Shown here: one piece after another, positions 35,895 through 43,712 of the stretch
Layout: each line of letters opens with the position of its first letter
Numbering within the stretch: the first letter of the stretch is position 1
DNA from: an uncultured Pelagibacteraceae bacterium
GTDB taxonomy: Bacteria > Pseudomonadota > Alphaproteobacteria > Pelagibacterales > Pelagibacteraceae
DNA: 64,000 nucleotides
Direction of reading: 5' to 3'
Assembly: GCA_902558815.1 (NCBI GenBank)
Contig: CACEFF010000005.1
Span: 20,671-84,670, forward strand
Notes under the pieces: generated by a model
What the model saw: only the letters and a program-made list of their open reading frames with translations
Databases searched by the model: none
Told to the model about the DNA's origin: nothing
Made by a program: the position numbers and the translations under genes

Positions 35895-36752
35895 ATGAAG
35901 TTAATCGAAAGGACCAATTGTCCTGTTTGTCTTAGTAAAAAATATAAAACTTTGTATAATATCTCATATAATGATGAAAAAATATTGGCGTTTTTGAATG
36001 AGTATTATAAAAAAAGAATGCCAATTAATTTGCTCAAAAATTTTGACTATCAATTAGTAGAATGTTTAGAGTGTAAATTAATTTTTCAAAAGTATATACC
36101 TGATGATGAACTATCGAATGAACTTTACGATAAAATTATTTCTTCTGAGGAAAGTTTAAAAAAGAAATTAGAAAAAAAAGACTTAAATCTTAAGTATGAT
36201 AATGAGATAAGTCTTATAAAGAATATCTTTAAAAATAAAAAAATTAAAGTACTCGAATTTGGTTCAGGCTGGGGTTTTTGGGCTTCTAGAGCTATAGAAA
36301 ATGGTTTAGATGTTGACGCTTTTGAACTATCAGATACTAGGATTAATTATATGAAAGAAAAAGGAATTAATGTAATTGACGATTTGACAAAAAATCAAAA
36401 TCAATATGATTTTATATACTCTGATCAAACTATTGAGCACATATCTGATCCACATCAAATATTCAGAACATTTATTCCAAATTTAAAAAAAGGAGGATTT
36501 GTATTACTTAATTATCCATCAACATTTAATTTCAAAAAAAAATTATCCAAAAATTATTCACCCCAAAAAGATGCAGCACATCCTTTAGAACATATTAATT
36601 CATTTAATAGGAGTTCATTAAACTATTTAGTTAAGGAATATGGTCTTGAAATGATTAACTTTAAATTTAGGTTTAAACCTAGCTTGAGAAATTTATTGAA
36701 AGATATTAAAAATCTTTTTTATTTTGATAATATTTTGATTAAAAAAAAATAA
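35895..36752 (+). CDS. Class I SAM methyltransferase with N-terminal zinc ribbon
   Basis: A 285-residue protein. CPVC (residue 9) and CLEC (residue 56) likely bind one zinc. The SAM fold follows: VLEFGSGWGFWASRAIENG (motif I), SDQTIEHISDP and LKKGGFVLLNYPS. The zinc-ribbon plus methyltransferase layout is that of sugar C-methyltransferases and related surface-polysaccharide enzymes. It directly follows the FadN gene with no gap and converges with the cyclophilin gene. Substrate unknown. Confidence 0.8.
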   Translation: MKLIERTNCPVCLSKKYKTLYNISYNDEKILAFLNEYYKKRMPINLLKNFDYQLVECLECKLIFQKYIPDDELSNELYDKIISSEESLKKKLEKKDLNLKYDNEISLIKNIFKNKKIKVLEFGSGWGFWASRAIENGLDVDAFELSDTRINYMKEKGINVIDDLTKNQNQYDFIYSDQTIEHISDPHQIFRTFIPNLKKGGFVLLNYPSTFNFKKKLSKNYSPQKDAAHPLEHINSFNRSSLNYLVKEYGLEMINFKFRFKPSLRNLLKDIKNLFYFDNILIKKK

Positions 36753-36753
36753 T

Positions 36754-37398
36754 CTATTTCAGCAAAGTTAATGAATTAATAAAATCTGGTCTTAAAACAT
36801 ACTGAGACTTATCTAAAAATTTAATTTTTTCTAAAGCTTCTAATCCGTAAATAACTTTTCCTATAGGTGTATATTCTGTCTCATATAAAGGTTCATCTCT
36901 TAATAATATAAAGAATTGACTATCTTCGGTATTATATTTTTGAGCTCTGGCTAAACCCACACTACCTCTGATAAAATCAAAAGGAGCGTCTATCTCTGAA
37001 TTGATAGTTCCTAATCCTGATTTTCCAGTTCCTATTTTTGCGTAGTTTAAATTTCCTTTTTTGCCAAATTGCAAATCTCCAGCTTGTACAAGTACATTTT
37101 TAATTACTCTATGAAATGCAATTTTATCATATGCTCTTGCCTCTACCAATGTTTTAAATCTCTTTACAGAATTAGGAGATATTTCAGGATAAAGTTCAAT
37201 TATAACATTTCCACAAGGCACATTAAGTATTGCAATATTTTTAGGATTATCAAATTTAATTTTTTTGGGGTTGTAATCTTTAACAAATAAACATTTGTCT
37301 TTTATTAAAAAGAAAGAGCCAAAAGATAATACAGATAAAATAATAATAAAAATAAAGATTATCTTTTCTGATCTAGAGGCTTTAATCTTTTTAATCAT
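36754..37398 (-). CDS. Membrane-anchored cyclophilin-type peptidyl-prolyl isomerase
   Basis: A 214-residue protein with one N-terminal transmembrane anchor (about 14-32) and a periplasmic cyclophilin domain from residue 50. Active-site landmarks are AFHRVIKNVLVQAGD (catalytic Arg and Phe), SVGLARAQKYNTEDSQFFIL and PIGKVIYGLEAL. Likely an envelope protein-folding helper. Its start overlaps the zincin-like gene by 4 bp, so the two are transcribed together. Confidence 0.92.
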   Translation of the reverse strand: MIKKIKASRSEKIIFIFIIILSVLSFGSFFLIKDKCLFVKDYNPKKIKFDNPKNIAILNVPCGNVIIELYPEISPNSVKRFKTLVEARAYDKIAFHRVIKNVLVQAGDLQFGKKGNLNYAKIGTGKSGLGTINSEIDAPFDFIRGSVGLARAQKYNTEDSQFFILLRDEPLYETEYTPIGKVIYGLEALEKIKFLDKSQYVLRPDFINSLTLLK

Positions 37399-38129
37399 AA
37401 AATAAAACTTTGATCAATTTTTAATAAGTTTGTTTTTATAAATTGTATTTTTTGCTGTAAAATCGGGTCAATATCTTTAAGATTTGATCCGACCATTAAG
37501 TGAGAAAATACTTCAGCCATATCTTCAGAGGCAGTTGATTGTGAATATTCAGTAAAAAAACCATTAGTATTTGAGTAAGTATCCAGGCCTAATTTATCTG
37601 TACAAGTTGAACACTTGGCATATTTAAATTCTTTAATATTAAAATTAGCCCATATTTTTTCATCAAATAATTCTTTGTAACTATCATTTATAATATGAAA
37701 TACTTCATGATGAATTACTCTTTCAAAATAGTTTTCATTAAATTTTACATCTAGTATTAAAGTTTTCATTATATTATTTGGTATTCCTGCAGTATTAATC
37801 TTTGAAATGGACAAATCTTCACATAGAACAATATATTTCAAATTTATTTTTTGAAGAAATTTTTGATCATATTTATCTAAGTTTTTTTTAATTATTTTAT
37901 ATTTTTCATTTAAAACTTTTTTTTCTGGATTATAGCAATTAATATTATTATCCACCCCGATTGTGAATGGTTGTTTGGCATATAAGTATCTAAGTTTATT
38001 TGAAGAGTTTATCTCATAAATATCAAGGTTAGGAATTTTAATAAGATTATAAATAGTATCAGCTTGTGATTGGGTAAAAATAAAAAAAGATAATATAATT
38101 AATCTAATAACGTTCATAAATTTACACAT
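37395..38129 (-). CDS. Putative secreted zinc metalloprotease (HExxH)
   Basis: A 244-residue protein with an N-terminal signal (NVIRLIILSFFIFTQSQA). The motif VIHHEVFHIIND matches HExxH, and TASEDMAEVFSHLM some 70 residues later could give the third zinc ligand Glu, the gluzincin pattern. A CSTC pair lies between. I do not recognise a named family. The neighbour is a periplasmic prolyl isomerase, so an envelope processing role is plausible. An internal ATG at 38117 is an alternative start. Confidence 0.65.
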   Translation of the reverse strand: MCKFMNVIRLIILSFFIFTQSQADTIYNLIKIPNLDIYEINSSNKLRYLYAKQPFTIGVDNNINCYNPEKKVLNEKYKIIKKNLDKYDQKFLQKINLKYIVLCEDLSISKINTAGIPNNIMKTLILDVKFNENYFERVIHHEVFHIINDSYKELFDEKIWANFNIKEFKYAKCSTCTDKLGLDTYSNTNGFFTEYSQSTASEDMAEVFSHLMVGSNLKDIDPILQQKIQFIKTNLLKIDQSFIL

Positions 38130-38170
38130 AGAAGATATTCCAATTTAAAAGAATGTGATACAATTTTACT

Positions 38171-39130
38171 GTGAAAAAAATAAGAAATAAAGATCCAATC
38201 CAGCCAGTAAGTGGAACTAAAGTGCCACGGTTTGCAGGCCCTTCAACATTTGCAAGATTGCCCGAGTTGAGAGATGTTGAAAGTTGTGATGTTGCAATTG
38301 TTGGTATACCATTTGATGCAGGTACAAGTTATAGACCAGGTGCAAGATTTGGACCTCAAAGCATCAGACAAGCCTCAAGACATTTAAGAACAAATTATCA
38401 TCCAAGCTATGATGTGGAACCTTTTAAGGTTCAACAAGTTGCTGATGCAGGAGATATCACTTGTAATCCATTTAATATAAATGAAGCAATCAAACAGATA
38501 GAAGTTGGTGCTGAAGAGTTATTAAATAAAGTTGGAGGAATTATAAGCCTTGGTGGAGACCACACAATTGCATTTCCTTTATTAAAAGCAATCAATAAAA
38601 TCAACAAAGGTCCTGTAGCTCTAGTTCATTTCGATGCTCATCTAGATACATGGGATACTTATTTTGGAGCACCATATACACACGGAACTCCTTTTAGAAG
38701 AGCTAGGGAAGAAAATTTATTTTTAGATGACGCCTCAATGCACGTAGGTATAAGAGGCCCTCTGTACAGTAGGGATGATATTAAAAATGATGAAAGCTTT
38801 GGATTTAAAATAATTCATTGTGATGAGTTTCAAACTCAGGGTATAGATAAAATTGTAGGAAGAATAAAAAAAAGAGTAGGAAATAATCCACTATATTTAT
38901 CAATTGATATAGATGTACTAGACCCTGCCTTTGCTCCTGGCACAGGTACACCAGAGATAGCAGGAATGACTACTAGAGAAATGGTTAATGTTATAAGAGG
39001 TCTATCTGGTTTAAATCTTATTTCTGCAGATGTAGTTGAAGTTTCACCAGCTTATGATCATGCAGAAGTTACTTCACTTGCGGCTGCAACAATAGTTTAT
39101 GAGTTAACTAATTTGTTTGCAAAAAAATAA
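38171..39130 (+). CDS. speB: Agmatinase/ureohydrolase family enzyme
   Basis: A 319-residue dinuclear manganese hydrolase. Ligands are seen in ISLGGDHTIAFPLL, LVHFDAHLDTWDT and SIDIDVLDPAFAPGTGTPE; the family fingerprint VGIPFDAGTSYRPGARFGP is intact. Family members split agmatine, guanidinobutyrate, guanidinopropionate or guanidine into urea and an amine. The aldehyde dehydrogenase gene 20 bp downstream suggests a route from a guanidino compound or putrescine to a carboxylate, and a Pot-type importer lies 5 kb upstream. GTG start. Exact substrate uncertain. Confidence 0.88.
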   Translation: MKKIRNKDPIQPVSGTKVPRFAGPSTFARLPELRDVESCDVAIVGIPFDAGTSYRPGARFGPQSIRQASRHLRTNYHPSYDVEPFKVQQVADAGDITCNPFNINEAIKQIEVGAEELLNKVGGIISLGGDHTIAFPLLKAINKINKGPVALVHFDAHLDTWDTYFGAPYTHGTPFRRAREENLFLDDASMHVGIRGPLYSRDDIKNDESFGFKIIHCDEFQTQGIDKIVGRIKKRVGNNPLYLSIDIDVLDPAFAPGTGTPEIAGMTTREMVNVIRGLSGLNLISADVVEVSPAYDHAEVTSLAAATIVYELTNLFAKK

Positions 39131-39150
39131 AGAAAGGTTAGGAGTCTGCT

Positions 39151-40587
39151 ATGGAAAATAAAAAGAATTTTTATATTGATGGAAAATGGGTTGCTCCCCA
39201 AGGTAAAGAGGAGATTCAAGTAATTAATCCAGCAACTGAGGAAAATTGTGCAGTAATTTCTTTAGGAAATAAAGAGGATGTTGATCTAGCGGTAAGCTCA
39301 GCAAAAAAAGCATATAGTTCTTGGTCATTTTCAACAAAAGAGGAAAGAATAAAACTATTAGAAAAACTATACGAAAATTATAAAAAAAGGTGGGCAGATA
39401 TTGCAGATGCCATTACTACTGAAATGGGTGCTCCAAAAGATTTTGCAACAAAACTTCAAGCTGGTACAGGAGCCGCACATTTAAAATCATTTATTAGATA
39501 TTTAAAAAATTTTGAATTTGAAAAACCTTTAGGAGAACATGCGCCTAACCAAAGATTAATCTATGAACCAAAAGGAGTTTGTGCTTTAATTACACCATGG
39601 AACTGGCCAATGAACCAAGTTTGTTTGAAGGTAATGCCCGCAATAGCGTCTGGTTGTACAATGGTTCTAAAACCATCTGAACTTGCCCCATTATCTTCAA
39701 TGATTTTAGCAGAACTTATAGATGAAACTAAGTTTCCTGCAGGAGTTTTTAATTTAATTAATGGAGATGGAGCAACAACTGGAGATGCATTAACCAGTCA
39801 TCCGGATGTAAATATGATTTCATTTACTGGTTCTACTAGAGCTGGTGCTTTAATTTCACAAAATGCTGCGAAAGATTTTAAGAGAGTTAGTTTAGAATTA
39901 GGTGGTAAAGGAGCAAATATAATATTTAAAGATGCGGACCCCGAAGCAATTGAGAGAGGTGCTTTAAGATGTTTTAGAAATTCAGGACAATCATGTAATG
40001 CACCAACAAGAATGCTTGTGGAAAAATCAATTTATAAGGAAGCAGTTGAAAGATTAAAAAAATATACAGAAAATTTTGAGGTGGGTGATCCTGAAAAAGG
40101 GGGAGAACATATAGGCCCAGTGATATCAGAGACACAATATAACAAAATTCAAACTTTAATTAAAAAAGGAATAGACGAAGGTGCAACACTAGTTGCAGGA
40201 GGTCCTGGTAAACCTGAAGGTTTAGAAAAAGGATATTTTGTAAAGCCTACAGTATTTACTGATGTTAATAATGACATGGATATTGCTAGAACAGAAATTT
40301 TTGGACCAGTACTATCTGTTATGCCATTTGAGACTGAAGAGGAAGCAATTGAAATTGCTAATGACACCCCATATGGATTAACAAACTATATTCAAACTCA
40401 AGATAAAGAAAAAGTTAAGAGAGTTGCAAGAAAATTAAGATCAGGAATGGTAGATGTTAATGGTGCTGGTATTGCAGTTGATGCACCTTTTGGGGGCTTT
40501 AAACATTCTGGAATTGGTCGAGAAGCTGGGCAACACGGTCTTGATGAATTTTTAGAAGTCAAAGCCGTTGGTGGCTGGAATAACTAA
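39151..40587 (+). CDS. NAD(P)-dependent aldehyde dehydrogenase next to agmatinase
   Basis: A 478-residue ALDH with CALITPWNWPMNQ, cofactor loop ISFTGSTRAGALI, Glu in SLELGGKGANIIF, nucleophile Cys in NSGQSCNAPTRM, and EIFGPVLSVMPF. A GGAG ribosome site precedes it. Paired with the agmatinase-family gene, so gamma-aminobutyraldehyde or guanidinobutyraldehyde is a reasonable guess. The sequence type is the broad-range group and does not fix the substrate. Confidence 0.9.
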   Translation: MENKKNFYIDGKWVAPQGKEEIQVINPATEENCAVISLGNKEDVDLAVSSAKKAYSSWSFSTKEERIKLLEKLYENYKKRWADIADAITTEMGAPKDFATKLQAGTGAAHLKSFIRYLKNFEFEKPLGEHAPNQRLIYEPKGVCALITPWNWPMNQVCLKVMPAIASGCTMVLKPSELAPLSSMILAELIDETKFPAGVFNLINGDGATTGDALTSHPDVNMISFTGSTRAGALISQNAAKDFKRVSLELGGKGANIIFKDADPEAIERGALRCFRNSGQSCNAPTRMLVEKSIYKEAVERLKKYTENFEVGDPEKGGEHIGPVISETQYNKIQTLIKKGIDEGATLVAGGPGKPEGLEKGYFVKPTVFTDVNNDMDIARTEIFGPVLSVMPFETEEEAIEIANDTPYGLTNYIQTQDKEKVKRVARKLRSGMVDVNGAGIAVDAPFGGFKHSGIGREAGQHGLDEFLEVKAVGGWNN

Positions 40588-40644
40588 AAAAATTATTAAT
40601 ATTATATTTTTGACAATATTTTTATTCCTTATTAGTCTTGGATA

Positions 40645-41541
40645 ATGAAAGATATAACTATTCTTGGAATATTTGTTGCTGACATAAGTTTCTCAGGAGA
40701 CAAAATCCCTATAACTGGTGAAACTATTCTTGGTGATAGTTACAATATAGGTCCTGGAGGAAAGGGATGCAATCAGGCTATAGCAATTTCAAGACTAGGA
40801 GGAAAAGTTAGTTTTATTTCTAAATTAGGTGATGATGAATATGGCAAACTAGCTATCAAAAGTCTTGAAAAAGATAATATAGATACATCTAATATTATTA
40901 TTTCAAAAATAGATAAAACTGGTGTAGCCGGAATACACATTGATAAAAATACTGGAAAGAATGCTATAACAGTAATTAGAGGAGCTCCCTCAAATTTAAC
41001 TATAGAGGAAATAGACACTAATATAATTAAAGGATCTAAAATTTTCTTAACACAATTAGAAGTGCCTTTAGATGTAACTTTACATTGTTTAAAAATTGCT
41101 AAAGAAAATGATTTAATTAACATACTAAATCCAGCTCCAGCATGTAAGTTAAGTGACGATTTTTTTAATTTAGTTGATTATTTTACTCCAAATGAAACTG
41201 AAGCAGAATTTTATTCTGGAATAAGAATTAAAAATGAGAATGACGCAAAAGAAAGTGCAAGAAAAATTGTTAAAATGGGAATTAAGAATGTAATAATTAC
41301 TTTAGGAGAAAAAGGATTATTGTATTCTAACGGTAAAGAAGAAATTTATATTAAAGCAAGTCAAGTAAAAGCAATTGATACAACTGGGGCAGGAGATGCT
41401 TTTAATGGAAGTTTCTCATTAGCCCTGTCTCAAGGAAAAAAAATTAAGGAATGCTTAGATTTAGCTAATAAAGTTGCTGGTTTATCAACTACTAAGTTGG
41501 GAGCAGGGGACTCAATGCCAACTTTAAAAGATATTTTCTAA
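40645..41541 (+). CDS. rbsK: PfkB-family sugar kinase, ribokinase-like
   Basis: A 298-residue kinase. Signature 1 is GPGGKGCNQAIAISRLGG and signature 2 is DTTGAGDAFNGSFSLAL with the catalytic Asp. IGTYNIGPGGK-like spacing and NPAPACKLSD (ribokinase typical NPAP) favour ribose or deoxyribose. No ribose transporter lies nearby, so the source may be nucleosides or a related pentose. Confidence 0.85.
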   Translation: MKDITILGIFVADISFSGDKIPITGETILGDSYNIGPGGKGCNQAIAISRLGGKVSFISKLGDDEYGKLAIKSLEKDNIDTSNIIISKIDKTGVAGIHIDKNTGKNAITVIRGAPSNLTIEEIDTNIIKGSKIFLTQLEVPLDVTLHCLKIAKENDLINILNPAPACKLSDDFFNLVDYFTPNETEAEFYSGIRIKNENDAKESARKIVKMGIKNVIITLGEKGLLYSNGKEEIYIKASQVKAIDTTGAGDAFNGSFSLALSQGKKIKECLDLANKVAGLSTTKLGAGDSMPTLKDIF

Positions 41542-41555
41542 ATTTTCAAAAAATT

Positions 41556-42746
41556 TTAATTTAAGGTAGATCTTTTTTTTAAACCATCAAGAAATTTTAA
41601 ACATTTTTTTAATTCATTGAGTTCAATAAATTCATCTACTTTGTGAGCTTGCTCAATTGAACCAGGGCCACAAACTACTGTACTAATCCCAATTTCTTGA
41701 AATAATCCAGCTTCGGTTCCAAATGACACTACTTCTCTAGAATTATCACCTGTTAAACTTGAGACTAATTCACACGCTTCTGATTTTATAACACGGTCAA
41801 ACCCTGTGACTTCACCAATAATTTCTTTTTTTATGCTAGATTTATTAAAAACTTTTTTCATTTCAGGCAAAAGAATTTCATTTGCATATTTATCAATTGC
41901 GTTATTTAAAAAAATTCCATCCTCTTTTACGACTGGTCTTGTTTCCCAATTAATATGACACTTATCAGCAATTACATTATGAGCTATTCCTCCAAAAATT
42001 CCTCCAACTTGTAAAGTAGAATAAGGAGGATCAAAAATAGAATCTTTCGGAACTCTTTTTTTAAGTTCTTCTCTTAGTTCAATTAATTTATTTACATATC
42101 TGGCTGCGAACTCGACTGCACTCACACCTTTATGTGGTGCAGAACTGTGTCCTGCTAAACCCTCAAAATATGTTGTATATTCATAACAGCCTTTATGAGC
42201 GTCTATAATTTTCATTTTAGTTGGTTCACCTATTATACAAATACCATCTTGAATCTTTCTTTTTTTTAATTCCTCAATTAATATCGGAGCTCCTAAACAG
42301 GCTGTTTCTTCATCAAAAGTAAAACAAAAATGAATATCTCTATTTAAATTCGTTTTAGCATAAATAGGGGCGTAAGCTAAAGTACAAGCTATAAACCCTT
42401 TCATATCACACGAGCCTCGACCATAAAGTTTGTCACCTTTCACAGTAGCTGTAAATGGATCAGTACTCCAACTTTTTGAAACTGGAACAGTGTCAGTATG
42501 TCCAGATAAAATTATCGGTTTTACACCATTAGTTTTTTTTGCTTTAAGAGTTGCAAAAAGATTTACCCTTTTTTTTTCTTTATCAAATGTTTTAAAAGAA
42601 GAGGCTCCTAACTTATGAAGGTGTTGTTCACAATAATTTATTAAAGCACTATTATCTTCACCAGAAATTGTTCTAAAACCTATTAGATCAGTCAAAATCT
42701 TAACTGAATTGTTATATAATTCCTCTAAATTAATTTCTGTACTCAT
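41556..42746 (-). CDS. argE: M20 deacylase, acetylornithine deacetylase (ArgE)-like
   Basis: A 396-residue M20 metallohydrolase. Zinc sites are ILSGHTDTVPVSKSW, GRGSCDMKGFIAC and FTFDEETACLGA; dimerisation-domain text is GLAGHSSAPHKGVSAVEF. Best match is the ArgE group that removes acetyl from N-acetylornithine. In a genome that might recycle acetyl by ArgJ, this could instead act on other N-acyl amino acids, including N-acetyl-diaminobutyrate of ectoine breakdown. Divergent from csaA with only 29 bp between. Confidence 0.85.
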   Translation of the reverse strand: MSTEINLEELYNNSVKILTDLIGFRTISGEDNSALINYCEQHLHKLGASSFKTFDKEKKRVNLFATLKAKKTNGVKPIILSGHTDTVPVSKSWSTDPFTATVKGDKLYGRGSCDMKGFIACTLAYAPIYAKTNLNRDIHFCFTFDEETACLGAPILIEELKKRKIQDGICIIGEPTKMKIIDAHKGCYEYTTYFEGLAGHSSAPHKGVSAVEFAARYVNKLIELREELKKRVPKDSIFDPPYSTLQVGGIFGGIAHNVIADKCHINWETRPVVKEDGIFLNNAIDKYANEILLPEMKKVFNKSSIKKEIIGEVTGFDRVIKSEACELVSSLTGDNSREVVSFGTEAGLFQEIGISTVVCGPGSIEQAHKVDEFIELNELKKCLKFLDGLKKRSTLN

Positions 42747-42775
42747 AACTAATAATTAATATAAATACTGCATTT

Positions 42776-43117
42776 ATGAAAGAACAAATAACATACGATA
42801 TTTTTGATAAAGTTGATATTAGAGTTGGAACTGTAATTTCTGTCAAAAAAAATGAGAAAGCAAGAAAACCCTCATTAGTTGTTGAAGTTGATTTTGGTGA
42901 TGAAATTGGAATTAAGCAATCTTCTGCTCAAATTACCCATTATTACAATGAAGAAAATTTAAAAGGTAAACAGGTTATAGGTGTATGCAACTTTGCAGAA
43001 AAGAATATTGCTGGAGTTGTTTCTCAAGTATTAATTTTAGGTTCTATTGATAAACAAGGTAAAGTAATTTTGGTACATCCTTCACAAAAGTCAGTAAATG
43101 GATTGCCAATAGCATAA
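42776..43117 (+). CDS. csaA: tRNA-binding protein CsaA
   Basis: A 113-residue OB-fold homodimer protein with the EMAP/MetG-type tRNA-binding text DKVDIRVGTVISVKKNEKAR and KQVIGVCNFAEKNIAGVVSQ. Described as a secretion-related chaperone in Bacillus, though structures point to tRNA binding. It begins a run of plus-strand genes (LysE-type exporter, aconitase) at 1-3 bp spacing. Confidence 0.93.
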   Translation: MKEQITYDIFDKVDIRVGTVISVKKNEKARKPSLVVEVDFGDEIGIKQSSAQITHYYNEENLKGKQVIGVCNFAEKNIAGVVSQVLILGSIDKQGKVILVHPSQKSVNGLPIA

Positions 43118-43118
43118 T

Positions 43119-43709
43119 ATGCATCCTGAAATATTATCCATAGCTTTATTTTGGTTTGTAACTGCTTATACCCCTGGGCCAAATAATGTAGTTGCTTCTT
43201 ATTCAGGTTTTAATTTTGGTATTGCCAAAACTGTTCCACATATTCTTGGAGTAACTTTAGGCTTTACTTCATTGGTCATTTTCTTGACGATTGGATTAGT
43301 TAATGTATTTAAGTTATTTCCAATAATACAAATTATAATTAAATATTTAGGTACACTTTTTCTTATTTATTTGGCATATAAAATTGCGTCTTCTACAAAT
43401 TCAGATGAAACTCAAAAAGAGAATCCAGTTAAATTCATAGAAACCTTTTTTTTTCAATATCTAAACCCAAAAGGTGTGATGGTTGCTATCATAGTGGTTT
43501 CTACTTATGTTGAATTGGGAGAAAACTATATTAATTACGCGACTCAAGTAGTTTTTCTTGCTTTCTTATTTTCATCAACAAGTATTACGTTATGGACACT
43601 TATAGGTAAATTTTTAAGGAAATTTGCGACAAATGATAAATTTATTAAGTACTTTAATTATGCTATGTCAGGGCTTCTTCTTTTGAGCATAATTACATTT
43701 TATATATAA
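43119..43709 (+). CDS. LysE/RhtB-family amino acid exporter
   Basis: A 196-residue, about six-helix membrane protein. The N-terminal FWFVTAYTPGPNNVVASYSG is the family signature (TPGPN motif). Its GFNFGIAKTVPHILGVTLGF and FFQYLNPKGVMVAI follow LysE/RhtB members. Exported substrate cannot be named. It sits between csaA and acnA by 1-3 bp. Confidence 0.9.
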   Translation: MHPEILSIALFWFVTAYTPGPNNVVASYSGFNFGIAKTVPHILGVTLGFTSLVIFLTIGLVNVFKLFPIIQIIIKYLGTLFLIYLAYKIASSTNSDETQKENPVKFIETFFFQYLNPKGVMVAIIVVSTYVELGENYINYATQVVFLAFLFSSTSITLWTLIGKFLRKFATNDKFIKYFNYAMSGLLLLSIITFYI

Positions 43710-43712
43710 ACT

